Source: a virus. Taken from it: a stretch of 26,358 nucleotides of DNA. Shown here one piece after another: positions 14,309-23,107 of the stretch. The first letter of the stretch is position 1, and the number at the start of each line of letters is the position of its first letter. The DNA lies in IMG/VR virus record IMGVR_UViG_3300035698_004885, positions 1 through 26,358 of that record. One strand, written 5' to 3'. The translations under genes were made by a program, and so were the position numbers. The notes under the pieces were generated by a model. The model made no database searches. It was not told where the DNA came from and saw only the letters and a program-made list of their open reading frames with translations.

Positions 14309-16502
14309 TGGTAATGCCCTTGACCCACTCACAGGCGGGGCTACTCTAATTCATGGCTACCACGCGAACTTCACCGGCGTAGTATCAGCCGATGGGGATG
14401 ATGCTAGGATTCAAGCGTTCCGTGTCCAGTTGCCTACGGGTGATACTGGAATATCTCGCGCTTTCGCTCATGCTGTCAATTCAATGACTGTAGATGGGGA
14501 ACAAGTTGGCTTTGCTTCTCTCGGTGCGACGGCCACCTTAAACGCAACGGCTACATATAATGGTGGTTGGGTTGATTGGGATGGTATTACAAGAACAGGC
14601 GGCGCTCCTATATTGCAGGGCCTTACAGCAGAACTCCCTGTCGACTATACAGGCTTCGGCGCTTCATACGCTGGATATTTCAGCGGTGGCGGCGATAGCG
14701 TCACGATAGCCGATGGCACATACGCTATAGTCGCGGCTGGCAATGTTAATGTTGATGATGGCGTGGTGAATTCTCCGATTCTTTATTTAACCGATGAGGA
14801 TAATAATTATCTTGCTTTTGTCAAGAATGATGCCGGTGAGTCGCAAATGGTTAACAACGAGGGCGCGATTTATATTCAGTCTTCGGGTGATACAGACGAT
14901 CACATTTCAATCAGTACGGCGGCCGGTGTTGTTACTTTTGAAACTCTTGCCACCGACGATGGCGACCTGGTTATCGCGGCTGGCGGTGGGGATATATCAT
15001 TCAGCGATGACAACCTGTCAGGCACAGGCACGCTTCAGATAGGCGATATAACGACTGGTGCAGACGGGGCTGATGGCAAGCTGACGATTTATTCCGAGCA
15101 GGGCGTGACAGATTATACTGCGAGCTTCGCGCCTCACGTGACTATGACGGAAACCACCGACTACCTGTTGCCGGCCGCATACGCAACCGGGGCGCAATAC
15201 TTGTCCGACGATGGTGCTGGCAACCTGTCATGGGCTACCCCGGCTGGTGCGGGTGACATAACGGATGTCGGAGATTGCGACACCGGAGCGTGTTTTACGG
15301 CGGCTGGGACTGGCAACAGTCTTTGGTTTGAGGGTGCCACTCCTGACGATTTTGAAGTTATTCTCACAGCGGAGGATGCGACCACGCCTGACAAGACGCT
15401 GACGATGCCGCAGTTCACAGGCTATGTAGTCGCCAACGTCAACAGGGTAACGGACCTTGAGGGTACTGCTCTTTCAGTCGCGGCGAATACATTGAACGTC
15501 ACGGAAGCTGACCCATTGTCAGCTACGAAGGCGTTGGATAACCTGGCGGTGGTGGCAATCAGCGAATCGCTTGTTTCGGATGCGGCATCGACCGACGATC
15601 TCGGTACGGAGGCACTCTATTGGCAGAAGCTATTTCTCGATGCTGAGATCAGTTTTGAGGGCGCGACCGATGACGCTTATCAAACCACGTTTTCGGTCAC
15701 CGATCCGACCCTGGTTGACAAGACCATCACATTTCAGGACGCTGACGGTATCGTAGCGATGGACACAACGGCGGTTAATGACCTAGACGGTACGTTGCTT
15801 TCGATCGCCGGTGGTACGCTGAACGCCACCGAAGCTGATACGTTGGCAGCGGTGACGGGCCGCGGTGCCACCACGGCCACTGCTGTCACGTTCCAGAATA
15901 CAGTCAACATAGACGATGGCGTAGGTGATTCCCCGGTTTTCTATCTCATTGATGCAGACAACAACTACCTTGGGATGGTGAAGGACGATGGCGGTCCTGC
16001 GTATCTCGTCAATAACGAGGGCGCGATCCAGTTAAAGCCGTCCAACGATAGCGACGATTATTTTGACGTATCAACCGCAGCGGGTGTCGTAACGATTCAG
16101 TCGATCGCTAATGACGACGGCGACCTTGTGATAGCAGCGGGTGGTGGTGATATATCGTTTGGCGACGAGAATCTCTCCGGGACAGGCAGGACTACATTCA
16201 CCGGCGGGGTTGTGCGCAACCGCACCGCCGTCAACGATGCGGCATACGAAGCCCTGGAGGCCGACTACATCATTGCCTACACGGCTATATCGGCTGCTCG
16301 CATCATTACGCTCACCGATGCCCTTTGCGATGCGGGCCGTGTCTATATCGTTTCGGACGAGGCGGGCGCGGCTGGCACGTTCAACCTCACGATCGACCCC
16401 GAAGGCGGGACGACAATCAACGGGGTCCTGACCTACGTCATCAATGCAGACAACGGTCGTGCAGAGGTTTATTGTGCTGGCGCAACGTGGTTTGCGAACT
16501 AG
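13989..16502 (+). CDS. Long fibre-like protein, C-terminal part (+1 frame)
   Basis: The frame is open from 13989, but the first about 42 codons are the shadow of the preceding gene; meaningful sequence starts near 14119 (VTDIGLTGSITTATDVSMTG). With the N-terminal part the whole would be about 1,010 residues. It is beta-rich, Ala/Thr/Asp/Gly-rich, low in Cys, and contains two copies of a 93-residue module (ADNNYLxMVK..DDG, VNNEGAI, STAAGVVT, DDGDLVIAAGGGDIS) plus repeated DLxGTxLSxAxxTLNxTEAD segments. Such repeats are typical of fibrous tail or surface proteins. The end (SAARIITLTDALCDAG, GTTINGVLTYVINADNGRAEVYCAG) resembles a small C-terminal domain also seen at 23108-23482. There is no ribosome binding site for an independent start. 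Confidence 0.65.
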   Translation: MAIWRSSQPTQQPQRPIYRSRPTAHGKSPRLAIISLARVRFQGVTDIGLTGSITTATDVSMTGELDMTGAGAAIDLNPSATGTQQVLDITPTAALVAGNEWDGINLNGNALDPLTGGATLIHGYHANFTGVVSADGDDARIQAFRVQLPTGDTGISRAFAHAVNSMTVDGEQVGFASLGATATLNATATYNGGWVDWDGITRTGGAPILQGLTAELPVDYTGFGASYAGYFSGGGDSVTIADGTYAIVAAGNVNVDDGVVNSPILYLTDEDNNYLAFVKNDAGESQMVNNEGAIYIQSSGDTDDHISISTAAGVVTFETLATDDGDLVIAAGGGDISFSDDNLSGTGTLQIGDITTGADGADGKLTIYSEQGVTDYTASFAPHVTMTETTDYLLPAAYATGAQYLSDDGAGNLSWATPAGAGDITDVGDCDTGACFTAAGTGNSLWFEGATPDDFEVILTAEDATTPDKTLTMPQFTGYVVANVNRVTDLEGTALSVAANTLNVTEADPLSATKALDNLAVVAISESLVSDAASTDDLGTEALYWQKLFLDAEISFEGATDDAYQTTFSVTDPTLVDKTITFQDADGIVAMDTTAVNDLDGTLLSIAGGTLNATEADTLAAVTGRGATTATAVTFQNTVNIDDGVGDSPVFYLIDADNNYLGMVKDDGGPAYLVNNEGAIQLKPSNDSDDYFDVSTAAGVVTIQSIANDDGDLVIAAGGGDISFGDENLSGTGRTTFTGGVVRNRTAVNDAAYEALEADYIIAYTAISAARIITLTDALCDAGRVYIVSDEAGAAGTFNLTIDPEGGTTINGVLTYVINADNGRAEVYCAGATWFAN
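14751..15029 (+). repeat. Fibre module repeat, copy 1 (279 bp)
   Basis: This 93-codon block is repeated in frame at 15909-16187 with equal length. Shared residue blocks include DDGDLVIAAGGGDISF, NLSGTG, VNNEGAI and STAAGVVT. DNA has diverged at third positions while protein is kept, so the duplication is old and selected at protein level. Confidence 0.8.
15909..16187 (+). repeat. Fibre module repeat, copy 2 (279 bp)
   Basis: Second copy of the 93-codon block at 14751-15029. The region between the copies holds a further pair of related segments (DLEGTALSVAANTLNVTEAD near 15460 and DLDGTLLSIAGGTLNATEAD near 15780), so the fibre shaft grew by more than one internal duplication. Confidence 0.8.
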
Positions 16503-16511
16503 GAGATGGAT

Positions 16512-17546
16512 ATGAAAATCTGGAAAAGGATTAAGGGTTTAGTGGTCATCGCGCTGTCGATCCCCCTCCTGTGGGCCGGGGTGGCTCATGCCGACGCGAT
16601 AGATGAAGGCCGGATGTATATCACGGAGGCTGGTGGTACGATAACGCTTGGCTGTAAGGCTCCGTGCAAAGTGAAACTTCCTTCGACTACTGGTGGAGCA
16701 GATGTTGTTCTCGATATTTCAGCTAACACCTACACCTACACAGACGGCGGCACAGCTGGCGCGTCTAATATGACGGATATTGGTTTCGGCCTGACTGAAA
16801 CGGTGGATTGGGCCGAGGACAGGCCGCTGTTTCATTATCTCGTCAACGAGGATAATGCGAAGGCTAACGTAGGATGGTTTGTTTCGCTCGTTGCTGATTT
16901 AACAGTAACTCCTGGCGTGACTTACATTCACGACAAGGATGCTGCCGCTGCTAACGATACACAAGATTCCATATTCGGTGCATGGTCTGACGATGCAGGC
17001 AAGGCCGGTAAGCCGTGTCGTATGATTGGTGCGACGCGAGTGCAGTTCGATACGACGGCGACTGTTGACGCTTACGTTACGCAGACGCTCGGCAACACGG
17101 ACGGCATCGGCGATGATAGGATTCAAAAAACTTATGCTACTAAGTGGACAGGCGTTAAATTGCAAAACGGTGCCACGCTAAACTTTCTTTCAGAGGGTGC
17201 GGTTGCCGCTACGACTCTCGCGTTTGAAGGTTCTTCAATGTCTTATTGGGTAAATGGCAGAAATGTTACCGTACGTTTTGCTTGCGGTACTCGTTCAGCG
17301 GCAGATGCGACTGCTGTTGCTGTAAACCTTCACCTTCCGTACGTGGCGACCTCGACCGCTATGACAGGATTTGACCGTACTATATATAATAACGGAACGG
17401 ACATCGCAGGTGGGTGGAGAACCATCGCGGGCAGCGCATATGCACAGGTCTACACAGCGGGCGGGGTGTTATATTGCAGCAGTTTCACTGGCGCAGGCGA
17501 TCATATTCCTGGGAAAGATGGCGTATGGTTACATTATAAAATGTAA
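16512..17546 (+). CDS. Fibre/adhesin-like protein with signal peptide
   Basis: AGGAG at 16501-16505 is correctly spaced for ATG 16512 (an in-frame ATG at 16506 is too close). The 344-residue product begins MKIWKRIKGLVVIALSIPLL followed by WAGVAHA, a textbook Sec signal peptide with cleavage after AHA. The mature part is beta-rich and Thr/Ala/Gly-rich (GTITLGCKAPCKVKLPSTTGGADVVLD), with CKAPC as possible disulfide pair in an oxidising compartment. The middle has VDAYVTQTLGNTDGIGDD, the end a Gly-rich module (AGDHIPGKDGVWLHYKM). It follows the long fibre gene, which also has a signal peptide. Function is unknown; export to the periplasm or cell surface is inferred. Confidence 0.7.
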   Translation: MKIWKRIKGLVVIALSIPLLWAGVAHADAIDEGRMYITEAGGTITLGCKAPCKVKLPSTTGGADVVLDISANTYTYTDGGTAGASNMTDIGFGLTETVDWAEDRPLFHYLVNEDNAKANVGWFVSLVADLTVTPGVTYIHDKDAAAANDTQDSIFGAWSDDAGKAGKPCRMIGATRVQFDTTATVDAYVTQTLGNTDGIGDDRIQKTYATKWTGVKLQNGATLNFLSEGAVAATTLAFEGSSMSYWVNGRNVTVRFACGTRSAADATAVAVNLHLPYVATSTAMTGFDRTIYNNGTDIAGGWRTIAGSAYAQVYTAGGVLYCSSFTGAGDHIPGKDGVWLHYKM

Positions 17547-17560
17547 CCTGGGAAGTTGTT

Positions 17561-17926
17561 ATGACAACTTACATAGAAAAACTTCTTCACTGGCTTTACC
17601 CCACTGGTAATTGGGGCGCGGAGACAAACGATCCGAAGAAACTCCACCCGTGGGGTCAGATGTGGGTGCATCTGTTCATAGGCATTATTGCCATATTGCC
17701 GGTATTTTTGACAATCTGTTTGTTCAAGCGATGGGGATTGATCGGACTGCTCATCCCGGCAGGCGTCCCATTGTATCGGGAATTCATACACGACCGGCAT
17801 CCGATCAAGGACTTGTGGGCGAAGGGAGCGAAAGCGATAGATTGTCGAAGCGACCTGTTGAGTTGCTATGTTGGATCGGCAATAGGACTACCCTTTGTTT
17901 TGTTGTGTGCGGCAGTAAGGGATTAA
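17561..17926 (+). CDS. Membrane protein, holin candidate
   Basis: A 121-residue protein with three hydrophobic segments: about 36-54 (VHLFIGIIAILPVFLTICL), 58-70 (GLIGLLIPAGVP) and 100-118 (LSCYVGSAIGLPFVLLCAA). Between the second and third lies a charged loop (YREFIHDRHPIKDLWAKGAK). Size and topology fit a class I holin, but also other small phage membrane proteins. GGGAAG precedes the ATG. The next gene is a one-segment membrane protein, so the two could form a lysis pair; no endolysin is visible in this window, which weakens the case. Confidence 0.6.
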   Translation: MTTYIEKLLHWLYPTGNWGAETNDPKKLHPWGQMWVHLFIGIIAILPVFLTICLFKRWGLIGLLIPAGVPLYREFIHDRHPIKDLWAKGAKAIDCRSDLLSCYVGSAIGLPFVLLCAAVRD

Positions 17927-17927
17927 A

Positions 17928-18215
17928 ATGAGCGGAGAGAAATGTCAAAAATGGCTCAACGGATCACTGAGAAACTATATCCTGTTTACCGCCCTGATGT
18001 TGTCCACGGCTGGCGGCGGGGCTGGTATATACGCTCGGCTGGATGATAAGATAATACGCGGGGACGAGAAGTCGTATTCACGGGAGGAAGGCGAGCTTAT
18101 CGAGGGTTCGCTGGAGACAATGCGAACCGAAAACCGTGTCGATTTCAGGTTGATGAATAACAAGCTCGACGTATTGCTCGGCATAAAACCCATGTCGGTC
18201 TTGAGCGCGGAATGA
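17928..18215 (+). CDS. Single-pass membrane protein, spanin- or antiholin-like
   Basis: A 95-residue protein starting one base after its neighbour's stop. Residues 14-36 are a membrane segment (LRNYILFTALMLSTAGGGAGIY) after a short basic N-terminus; the rest is charged and helical (EEGELIEGSLETMRTENRVD). N-terminal anchor plus helix is the layout of inner-membrane spanins, and also of regulators of holins. It lacks an overlapping outer spanin frame with lipobox that I could find. Its role is inferred only from topology and pairing with the gene before. Confidence 0.55.
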   Translation: MSGEKCQKWLNGSLRNYILFTALMLSTAGGGAGIYARLDDKIIRGDEKSYSREEGELIEGSLETMRTENRVDFRLMNNKLDVLLGIKPMSVLSAE

Positions 18216-18231
18216 TCTATGAGGGCATCGC

Positions 18232-19224
18232 ATGAAGACCTTCTACGATATAATCTACGGGCCGAGTGGTTGCCTGGCCAAATCCAGAATATCTGAAGCT
18301 CAGACCACCTACGTCAACATGATAAAGGCTGGCGTTAATAAGCGATACGTCAGTCTGATGAACCAAAGGAAGTGGTGGTTTCTCAGGACACCCAGGGATC
18401 TCTACGTGCCGGCGAAGTACGAGGCCGGGACATGCACCGTCACCAACGGATCGAGGGAGGTCACCTTTGGCGGTATAGCAGCGGTTTCGGACAACTTCAA
18501 GGGCAGGTTTTTCAGCCTCACCGGGACCAGCGAAGTTTATCGAATCGTAGCCACGGACGAGACCAACAATAAAATCATCCTGTCGGCGCAGTATATCGGC
18601 ACGACGGTTGCAGATACACAGTATTGGATCTGGCAGGGGGAGTTTGGTCTGTGGCCGGACTGCGAGGAGATCGACGATATATGGCACGACAAGTATCATC
18701 GCTGCATAGATCCTATTGGCCCCAGGGAGCTCACGAAGCTCATTGCACACAGTCCCAAGTGCAGCGGGTATGCGCGGAAGTATACTCGGTCGGGCAGGGT
18801 TGCGTATGGCGGCGTTCCTCTTGGTGTCTTTCTCCTCGGGCATGACTTCTTGGCCGGCGCGAAGGAAAACAGCGAGAATCTTGTCGTATATCCCACGATC
18901 CCTCAGGCCGAATATATTCTGCATGTTGTCTATACGAGAATAATCCGCGAGATGACGGCCAACGCTGACCAGCCCGTTCTCCCGGAGACGTATAACTACA
19001 TGCTTGTCGATGGTGGCCTTGCCGAATTCTTCGGCGATATCAATAACACGGTGAAGCGTGACAAGTTTGAAGCTGCATACCAGAGGCAAGAGGAGGCACT
19101 CCGCAGGAAGCATGACGATGTATTTGACTTGCCGATATTGCGTCCCCCGGATTATTTCCGCGGGGCTTGCATTGACGATGTGGACAATTACGCATGGGAT
19201 GAGCGATGGGATAGGATCTGGTAA
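18232..19224 (+). CDS. Head-tail adaptor protein (short-tailed phage type)
   Basis: A 330-residue protein. Helices at the start (SEAQTTYVNMIKAGVNKRYVSLMNQRKWWFLRT) lead into a beta module with VTNGSREVTFGGIAAVSDNFKGRFFSLTG, YRIVATDETNNKIILSAQYIG and then a TQYWIWQGEFGLWPDCEEIDDI segment. This order of helix bundle, SH3-like beta module and acidic linker is frequent in proteins that bind under the portal of podoviruses. The C-terminal half (YILHVVYTRIIREMTANADQPVLPE, then GLAEFFGDINN) is a typical ring-forming end. It directly precedes the nozzle gene with TAATG overlap. Assignment is by pattern. Confidence 0.7.
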   Translation: MKTFYDIIYGPSGCLAKSRISEAQTTYVNMIKAGVNKRYVSLMNQRKWWFLRTPRDLYVPAKYEAGTCTVTNGSREVTFGGIAAVSDNFKGRFFSLTGTSEVYRIVATDETNNKIILSAQYIGTTVADTQYWIWQGEFGLWPDCEEIDDIWHDKYHRCIDPIGPRELTKLIAHSPKCSGYARKYTRSGRVAYGGVPLGVFLLGHDFLAGAKENSENLVVYPTIPQAEYILHVVYTRIIREMTANADQPVLPETYNYMLVDGGLAEFFGDINNTVKRDKFEAAYQRQEEALRRKHDDVFDLPILRPPDYFRGACIDDVDNYAWDERWDRIW

Positions 19225-20795
19225 TGGCAGAAAAAGAATTCATGGTACATTCATATCCTGCCTGGAAGGGGTTGGACAAGAATTCCATTCCGGGCATAGC
19301 CGATCATGCGTCCATAGGAGATTGTGACAATATCGTTTTGGCCCTGTCTGGTTCCAAGCGTAAGGCTCCTGGAACGATAAAATATAACGTAGGTGGGCTC
19401 GAGGCCTTGACCTCTCCCAGGTTTGGGATAGATTTCTGGCGGACGACCGCATCGGTGCAGAAGCAGAGCATCATCGTCGGCGGAGCTGGAAGGCTCTATG
19501 CTGACGGGGCAGACGGTCAATTTGTTGACATAACGGGCGCAGCCGTCTTCGGTAGCGATGCATATATGAGTGGTCTGGCGTATGTTGGACTGATGATGTT
19601 GTTCGTTGAAGGTTCTGTGCCGTATAAATATACGATGGCCGGAGACATTGTAGTTCTGGGCGGCACTCCTCCGGTATCTAAATACGGACAGAAATTCAGG
19701 AGGAGAACATTTCTGGCAGGGAATCCTGCGGCTCCGCACAGGCTGTATCGTTGCACAAATGTCGACGATCCCGAGAGCGGCTATACAAACTATCTGGACA
19801 TTGATGCAGGTGCCGGCGGTGGCGACGAAGATCCGATCGGCATCACGGCGCTCTTCCCTCAGTGGCGTGACTACATGGTGGTTTCAAAGCGCAACAGTTT
19901 GTATATCGTTTACTATACTGCTGACGCTACCTACCCCTACGGCTATAGACCGATGGACGCATCGCACGGGTGCATAGAGCATAACACGGTGGCGGCGGTG
20001 CCGAACGACGTTATCTATGTCTCAGAGCGGGGGGTTCATTCCCTGGCCGCGACCGATAAATACGGTGACACAGAGGCAGCTTTTCTGTCAGCCAACCTAC
20101 AGGGATCTCCGTCATGGTGGTCTGAGAATGTGGATGTATCGAAGGCAGAGTATTTTTGGGGAGAGTATATCCCAACCGAGAACTCGTATTATTTGCTATG
20201 TCGGAACAAGGATACTGATTATAATCACCAGTTATTGATATACAATTTGGAGTTGAAAGAGTGGACGATAAGAAGGAACTGGCCATCAGGGGCCATATTC
20301 AGGGCGCATGATACGCGGAAGTTTAGAAAACTCATGCGGCTCAATACGACTAACTTGTTAGGTGCGGTGACATGGGCAACGATGGGTGACTTTGGGCAGA
20401 AGTACGATGCAGAGTTTGAGTCGAATGTGATTATACCGAAGGCCCCATGGATATTGCATGAGTTCACTGAGTTTGTACTTTACTATGGTCCGAAGCTCGG
20501 GCATTCAAAGTTGCTGTTTACTTATGAACTAGATGGAGTTGAGATTGAAACTCTGGAGGCCGCGCTTGAGGGCGGTGCGTTGATAGGGGACGCAATCATA
20601 GGTGAAGGCTTGATTGGCAAAGGTAGAGCCTGGCAGAGGGTAACGCTTCCCCTGAAAGGACTAGGGACTGCGTTTAAGTACAAGATCAGACAGAAAGCAG
20701 AAAGCATAGATGATGAATTTGAATTTTTTGGATACACCTTAAAAGGAACTTATGACGATGACGAGCTTGGCCCGTTATCGCTGGAGGAGGCATAA
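19224..20795 (+). CDS. Tail nozzle protein (beta-propeller type)
   Basis: A 523-residue beta-rich protein immediately after the adaptor. The pattern of short blades (SIIVGGAGRLYADGADGQFV, GLMMLFVEGSVPYKYTM, WRDYMVVSKRNSLYIVYY, NDVIYVSERGVHSLAA, SYYLLCRNKDTDYNHQLLIYNL) is that of P22 gp10/T7 gp12-like nozzle proteins, which seal DNA in the head and form the tail tip. The C-terminal part (VIIPKAPWILHEFTEFVLYY, AFKYKIRQKAESIDDEFEFFGYTL) matches the final beta-sandwich often found there. Start and stop overlap the neighbours (TAATG at both ends). It supports a short-tailed virion. Confidence 0.75.
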   Translation: MAEKEFMVHSYPAWKGLDKNSIPGIADHASIGDCDNIVLALSGSKRKAPGTIKYNVGGLEALTSPRFGIDFWRTTASVQKQSIIVGGAGRLYADGADGQFVDITGAAVFGSDAYMSGLAYVGLMMLFVEGSVPYKYTMAGDIVVLGGTPPVSKYGQKFRRRTFLAGNPAAPHRLYRCTNVDDPESGYTNYLDIDAGAGGGDEDPIGITALFPQWRDYMVVSKRNSLYIVYYTADATYPYGYRPMDASHGCIEHNTVAAVPNDVIYVSERGVHSLAATDKYGDTEAAFLSANLQGSPSWWSENVDVSKAEYFWGEYIPTENSYYLLCRNKDTDYNHQLLIYNLELKEWTIRRNWPSGAIFRAHDTRKFRKLMRLNTTNLLGAVTWATMGDFGQKYDAEFESNVIIPKAPWILHEFTEFVLYYGPKLGHSKLLFTYELDGVEIETLEAALEGGALIGDAIIGEGLIGKGRAWQRVTLPLKGLGTAFKYKIRQKAESIDDEFEFFGYTLKGTYDDDELGPLSLEEA

Positions 20796-21484
20796 TGGCT
20801 ATCGTGATAGCAGCGTTAGATGTTACCCAGGACTACGAAGACGGCAAGATACTAACCGAGCAACAGCTCAAGGATGCCCTGGACGAGACTGGCGGCAGTT
20901 CGTGTGAGAGCTATATCAATACGAAGGTTGTCAATAATCTCTTGCAGCTCACGCGAGATGCCTACCCGGATGGCGTCTTTGACTTCACCGACGACGGGGT
21001 GAAGTCTACCTGGAACGCGAACGGAACTTTGTTCGACAAGCAGAACCAAACCACCAAGTACAACGGTGGGGATATAACCATCGGAACGAGCGCCGATGTT
21101 GACTGGGTAGACGTTGATACCATAAATGCTTCGGCGGATTTTACCCCAGATGCGGTTGGTCATTATAAGGTGACATGTCAATTCACCCACAAATACACTT
21201 TCACCGCGACTACTTTGGGGCAGTTGTTCTCGAGGTTCAGGCTAACCGATGGATCGGATGCCAGCGCGATACAGGCGTCAGGTTGTCTGTTGCCGGCACC
21301 GGGGGGCGGGAGTTGTGAGGTAGAAAATCTGGTTACGTTGATGTATATCCTGAACTGGACTGTAGCTGGAGATAAGAATGTCAAGCTACAGAAAAGAAAC
21401 GATACCACGACTGACGTGGCGACGAACATCGTGGCTGCGTCTGAGGCCAACGGCGAGATAGTGATCCTTATTGAAAAGATATGA
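20795..21484 (+). CDS. Fibre-tip-like virion protein with jelly-roll pattern
   Basis: A 229-residue protein with GGAGGAGG before the ATG. Residues 1-50 are helical and acidic (DVTQDYEDGKILTEQQLKDAL), a possible attachment segment. The rest is beta-rich: STWNANGTLFDKQNQTTKY, FTPDAVGHYKVTCQFTHKYT, FSRFRLTDGSDASAIQ and NGEIVILIEKI. The DAVGHYKVTCQF segment is typical of C1q/TNF-like jelly-roll heads, which trimerise at fibre tips. Probably part of the host-binding apparatus, as it follows the nozzle gene. Confidence 0.55.
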   Translation: MAIVIAALDVTQDYEDGKILTEQQLKDALDETGGSSCESYINTKVVNNLLQLTRDAYPDGVFDFTDDGVKSTWNANGTLFDKQNQTTKYNGGDITIGTSADVDWVDVDTINASADFTPDAVGHYKVTCQFTHKYTFTATTLGQLFSRFRLTDGSDASAIQASGCLLPAPGGGSCEVENLVTLMYILNWTVAGDKNVKLQKRNDTTTDVATNIVAASEANGEIVILIEKI

Positions 21485-21491
21485 GGCGACC

Positions 21492-22199
21492 ATGGCAATA
21501 CCTATATTGAAGTTGGAAAAGAATTGGTACAACAAAACCACGGTGATACCAGGGAATTGGGACAACATAAGAAGCCCCCTGGAGAGCTGGGCTTTAATTA
21601 ACAACAAGAACCTTGCCCAGATTGGCAGGGATACGCATGGTGATACTTATGCGTACAACAACAATGGAGCTGCGACGGCCTATCAGGGAACCCTGACCAC
21701 TGTTTTCACCAGGACACCGATAACGAATGTGTTTTATGGGGACGCTGGCACCGAGCCGGCCCTGGGCGTTTACACCCTGGCCATAGGCGGTGTTAATTAC
21801 TATGTCCAGACTTTAGATTTTGCGAAGGACAAGCTCATTTGCTTCAAAGTTGAGATCCCGAAAACGTACAGAGCGACGCCCAGGGATCAGATCAAGTTGA
21901 GGCTGGGCCTTTCTTCTGCTGGAACTGATGTGGCGTATACGTTTAATTGCTACTTTGGACTGCTGGATGAGGGAGATGTTATCGATATTAACATTCCTGT
22001 CCACACTGATCTTGCGCAAACCATAACGTCGGGCGCGGCCGATGAAAAGGTTTACGACGAAACACTTGAGATTACGGATGCGGATGGGAAGATGGGCGGC
22101 GTATTGGTGGCGGCAGGGGATGTCATTACAGGCAAGATAGTCAGAACCAACGTTGATGCCAATGACTTTAGATTGATCTCGCTGGAGACATCATGGTGA
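21492..22199 (+). CDS. Hypothetical virion protein, fibre-associated
   Basis: The ATG at 21492 follows ATGAGGCG; an in-frame ATG at 21471 would add seven residues and overlap the previous gene. The 235-residue product is beta-rich, starting with IPILKLEKNWYNKTTVIPG and later DKLICFKVEIPKTYRATPRDQIKLRL, DVAYTFNCYFGLLD, and ending NDFRLISLETSW. The pattern of alternating strands suggests a beta-sandwich. It lies in a run of fibre or adhesin genes and overlaps the next by 7 bases. No family recognised. Confidence 0.55.
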   Translation: MAIPILKLEKNWYNKTTVIPGNWDNIRSPLESWALINNKNLAQIGRDTHGDTYAYNNNGAATAYQGTLTTVFTRTPITNVFYGDAGTEPALGVYTLAIGGVNYYVQTLDFAKDKLICFKVEIPKTYRATPRDQIKLRLGLSSAGTDVAYTFNCYFGLLDEGDVIDINIPVHTDLAQTITSGAADEKVYDETLEITDADGKMGGVLVAAGDVITGKIVRTNVDANDFRLISLETSW

Positions 22200-23098
22200 T
22201 GTTGCATCCCTTCAACGGAGTGAATATATTTGGCAATGGAGCCGACGGCGCAGGCCCGGCAGCAGGCAATCTGGCGAACAACGCGTACAATTATACTTCC
22301 TGGAATATCACCGGGGTAATAACATTAGACACGGGCACCTCGTACGGTACGACGATTAAGGTCCAGAATGACTTAATCGTAACTGGGAGGATTCAAGTAG
22401 ACGGAGAGGGTGATCCTGGGGTTACGGCCTGGGGGAGCGCGGCCAACGGGCAGGCTGCCGGAGCTGGAGGAGCAGGTGGTGCGGCTTGCGGGGTTGCTGC
22501 GGACAGAATTGAGACTGTGACGGGCCAGGATTTCTGGTCAGGCTGGGGTGAATCAGGATGGTCGGGGTACGTATCGGGACCAGTAAGCCTTGGGCCAGGT
22601 CGGCAGCGGTTAGTATTGCTGGTGGGCGGCAAGATAACGCTAGACATGGATCCTGCCCCAGGCCCACAGATCGGTGCTACGGGCGGCACCGGGATATTGG
22701 CTCCGGCTGGAGGTGGAGGTGGAGGATTGGTTGTCCTGATATCCGGGCAGGGTATCGAGTTTACATTGCAGGCCCCTAACCCTATCGACATTCCCCATAT
22801 TGCCGCCTACGGTGGCCTTGGTGCTGCTGGATCGGCCGTCTATTATGGTGCCGGCGGCGGTGGTGGTGGTGCTGTGATATTGATGGCCCCGAAAATTACA
22901 GGGGATGATGCTGTCGCAATCAAGGTGAACGGGGGTCTCGGTGGAGCACCCGCGGCCGGTGTCGGCACCGCAGGAGGGGGCGGTGGTTCCTTTGGCGCAG
23001 GTGGCAATAGCGGCGCAGGCGGTCATACTAACGGCTACCCAGGGGGCGATGGTGAAATCTATAAATTGCTAACTAGCCCGTTGCCTTTATTCCGATAG
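22193..23098 (+). CDS. Glycine-rich adhesin-like protein
   Basis: A 301-residue protein starting at ATG 22193 (further in-frame starts at 22196 and 22199) behind GGAG. After a beta-like start (NYTSWNITGVITLDTGTSYG) it contains Gly runs alternating with strands: GGGGGGLVVLISGQGIEF, GAGGGGGGAVILMAPKITG, then GGGGGSFGAGGNSGAGG near the end. This resembles glycine-rich sandwiches found in T2/S16-type gp38 adhesins and other phage receptor-binding tips. No enzyme motif is seen. Loops between the Gly runs would be the variable receptor-contact sites. Assignment is by composition. Confidence 0.6.
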   Translation: MVMLHPFNGVNIFGNGADGAGPAAGNLANNAYNYTSWNITGVITLDTGTSYGTTIKVQNDLIVTGRIQVDGEGDPGVTAWGSAANGQAAGAGGAGGAACGVAADRIETVTGQDFWSGWGESGWSGYVSGPVSLGPGRQRLVLLVGGKITLDMDPAPGPQIGATGGTGILAPAGGGGGGLVVLISGQGIEFTLQAPNPIDIPHIAAYGGLGAAGSAVYYGAGGGGGGAVILMAPKITGDDAVAIKVNGGLGGAPAAGVGTAGGGGGSFGAGGNSGAGGHTNGYPGGDGEIYKLLTSPLPLFR

Positions 23099-23107
23099 AG
23101 ATCAATT

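Noticed and set aside
15134-15141. TCACGTGA, possible parS core
   Set aside because: Only the eight central bases match; the outer half-sites are absent, so it is not a credible ParB site.
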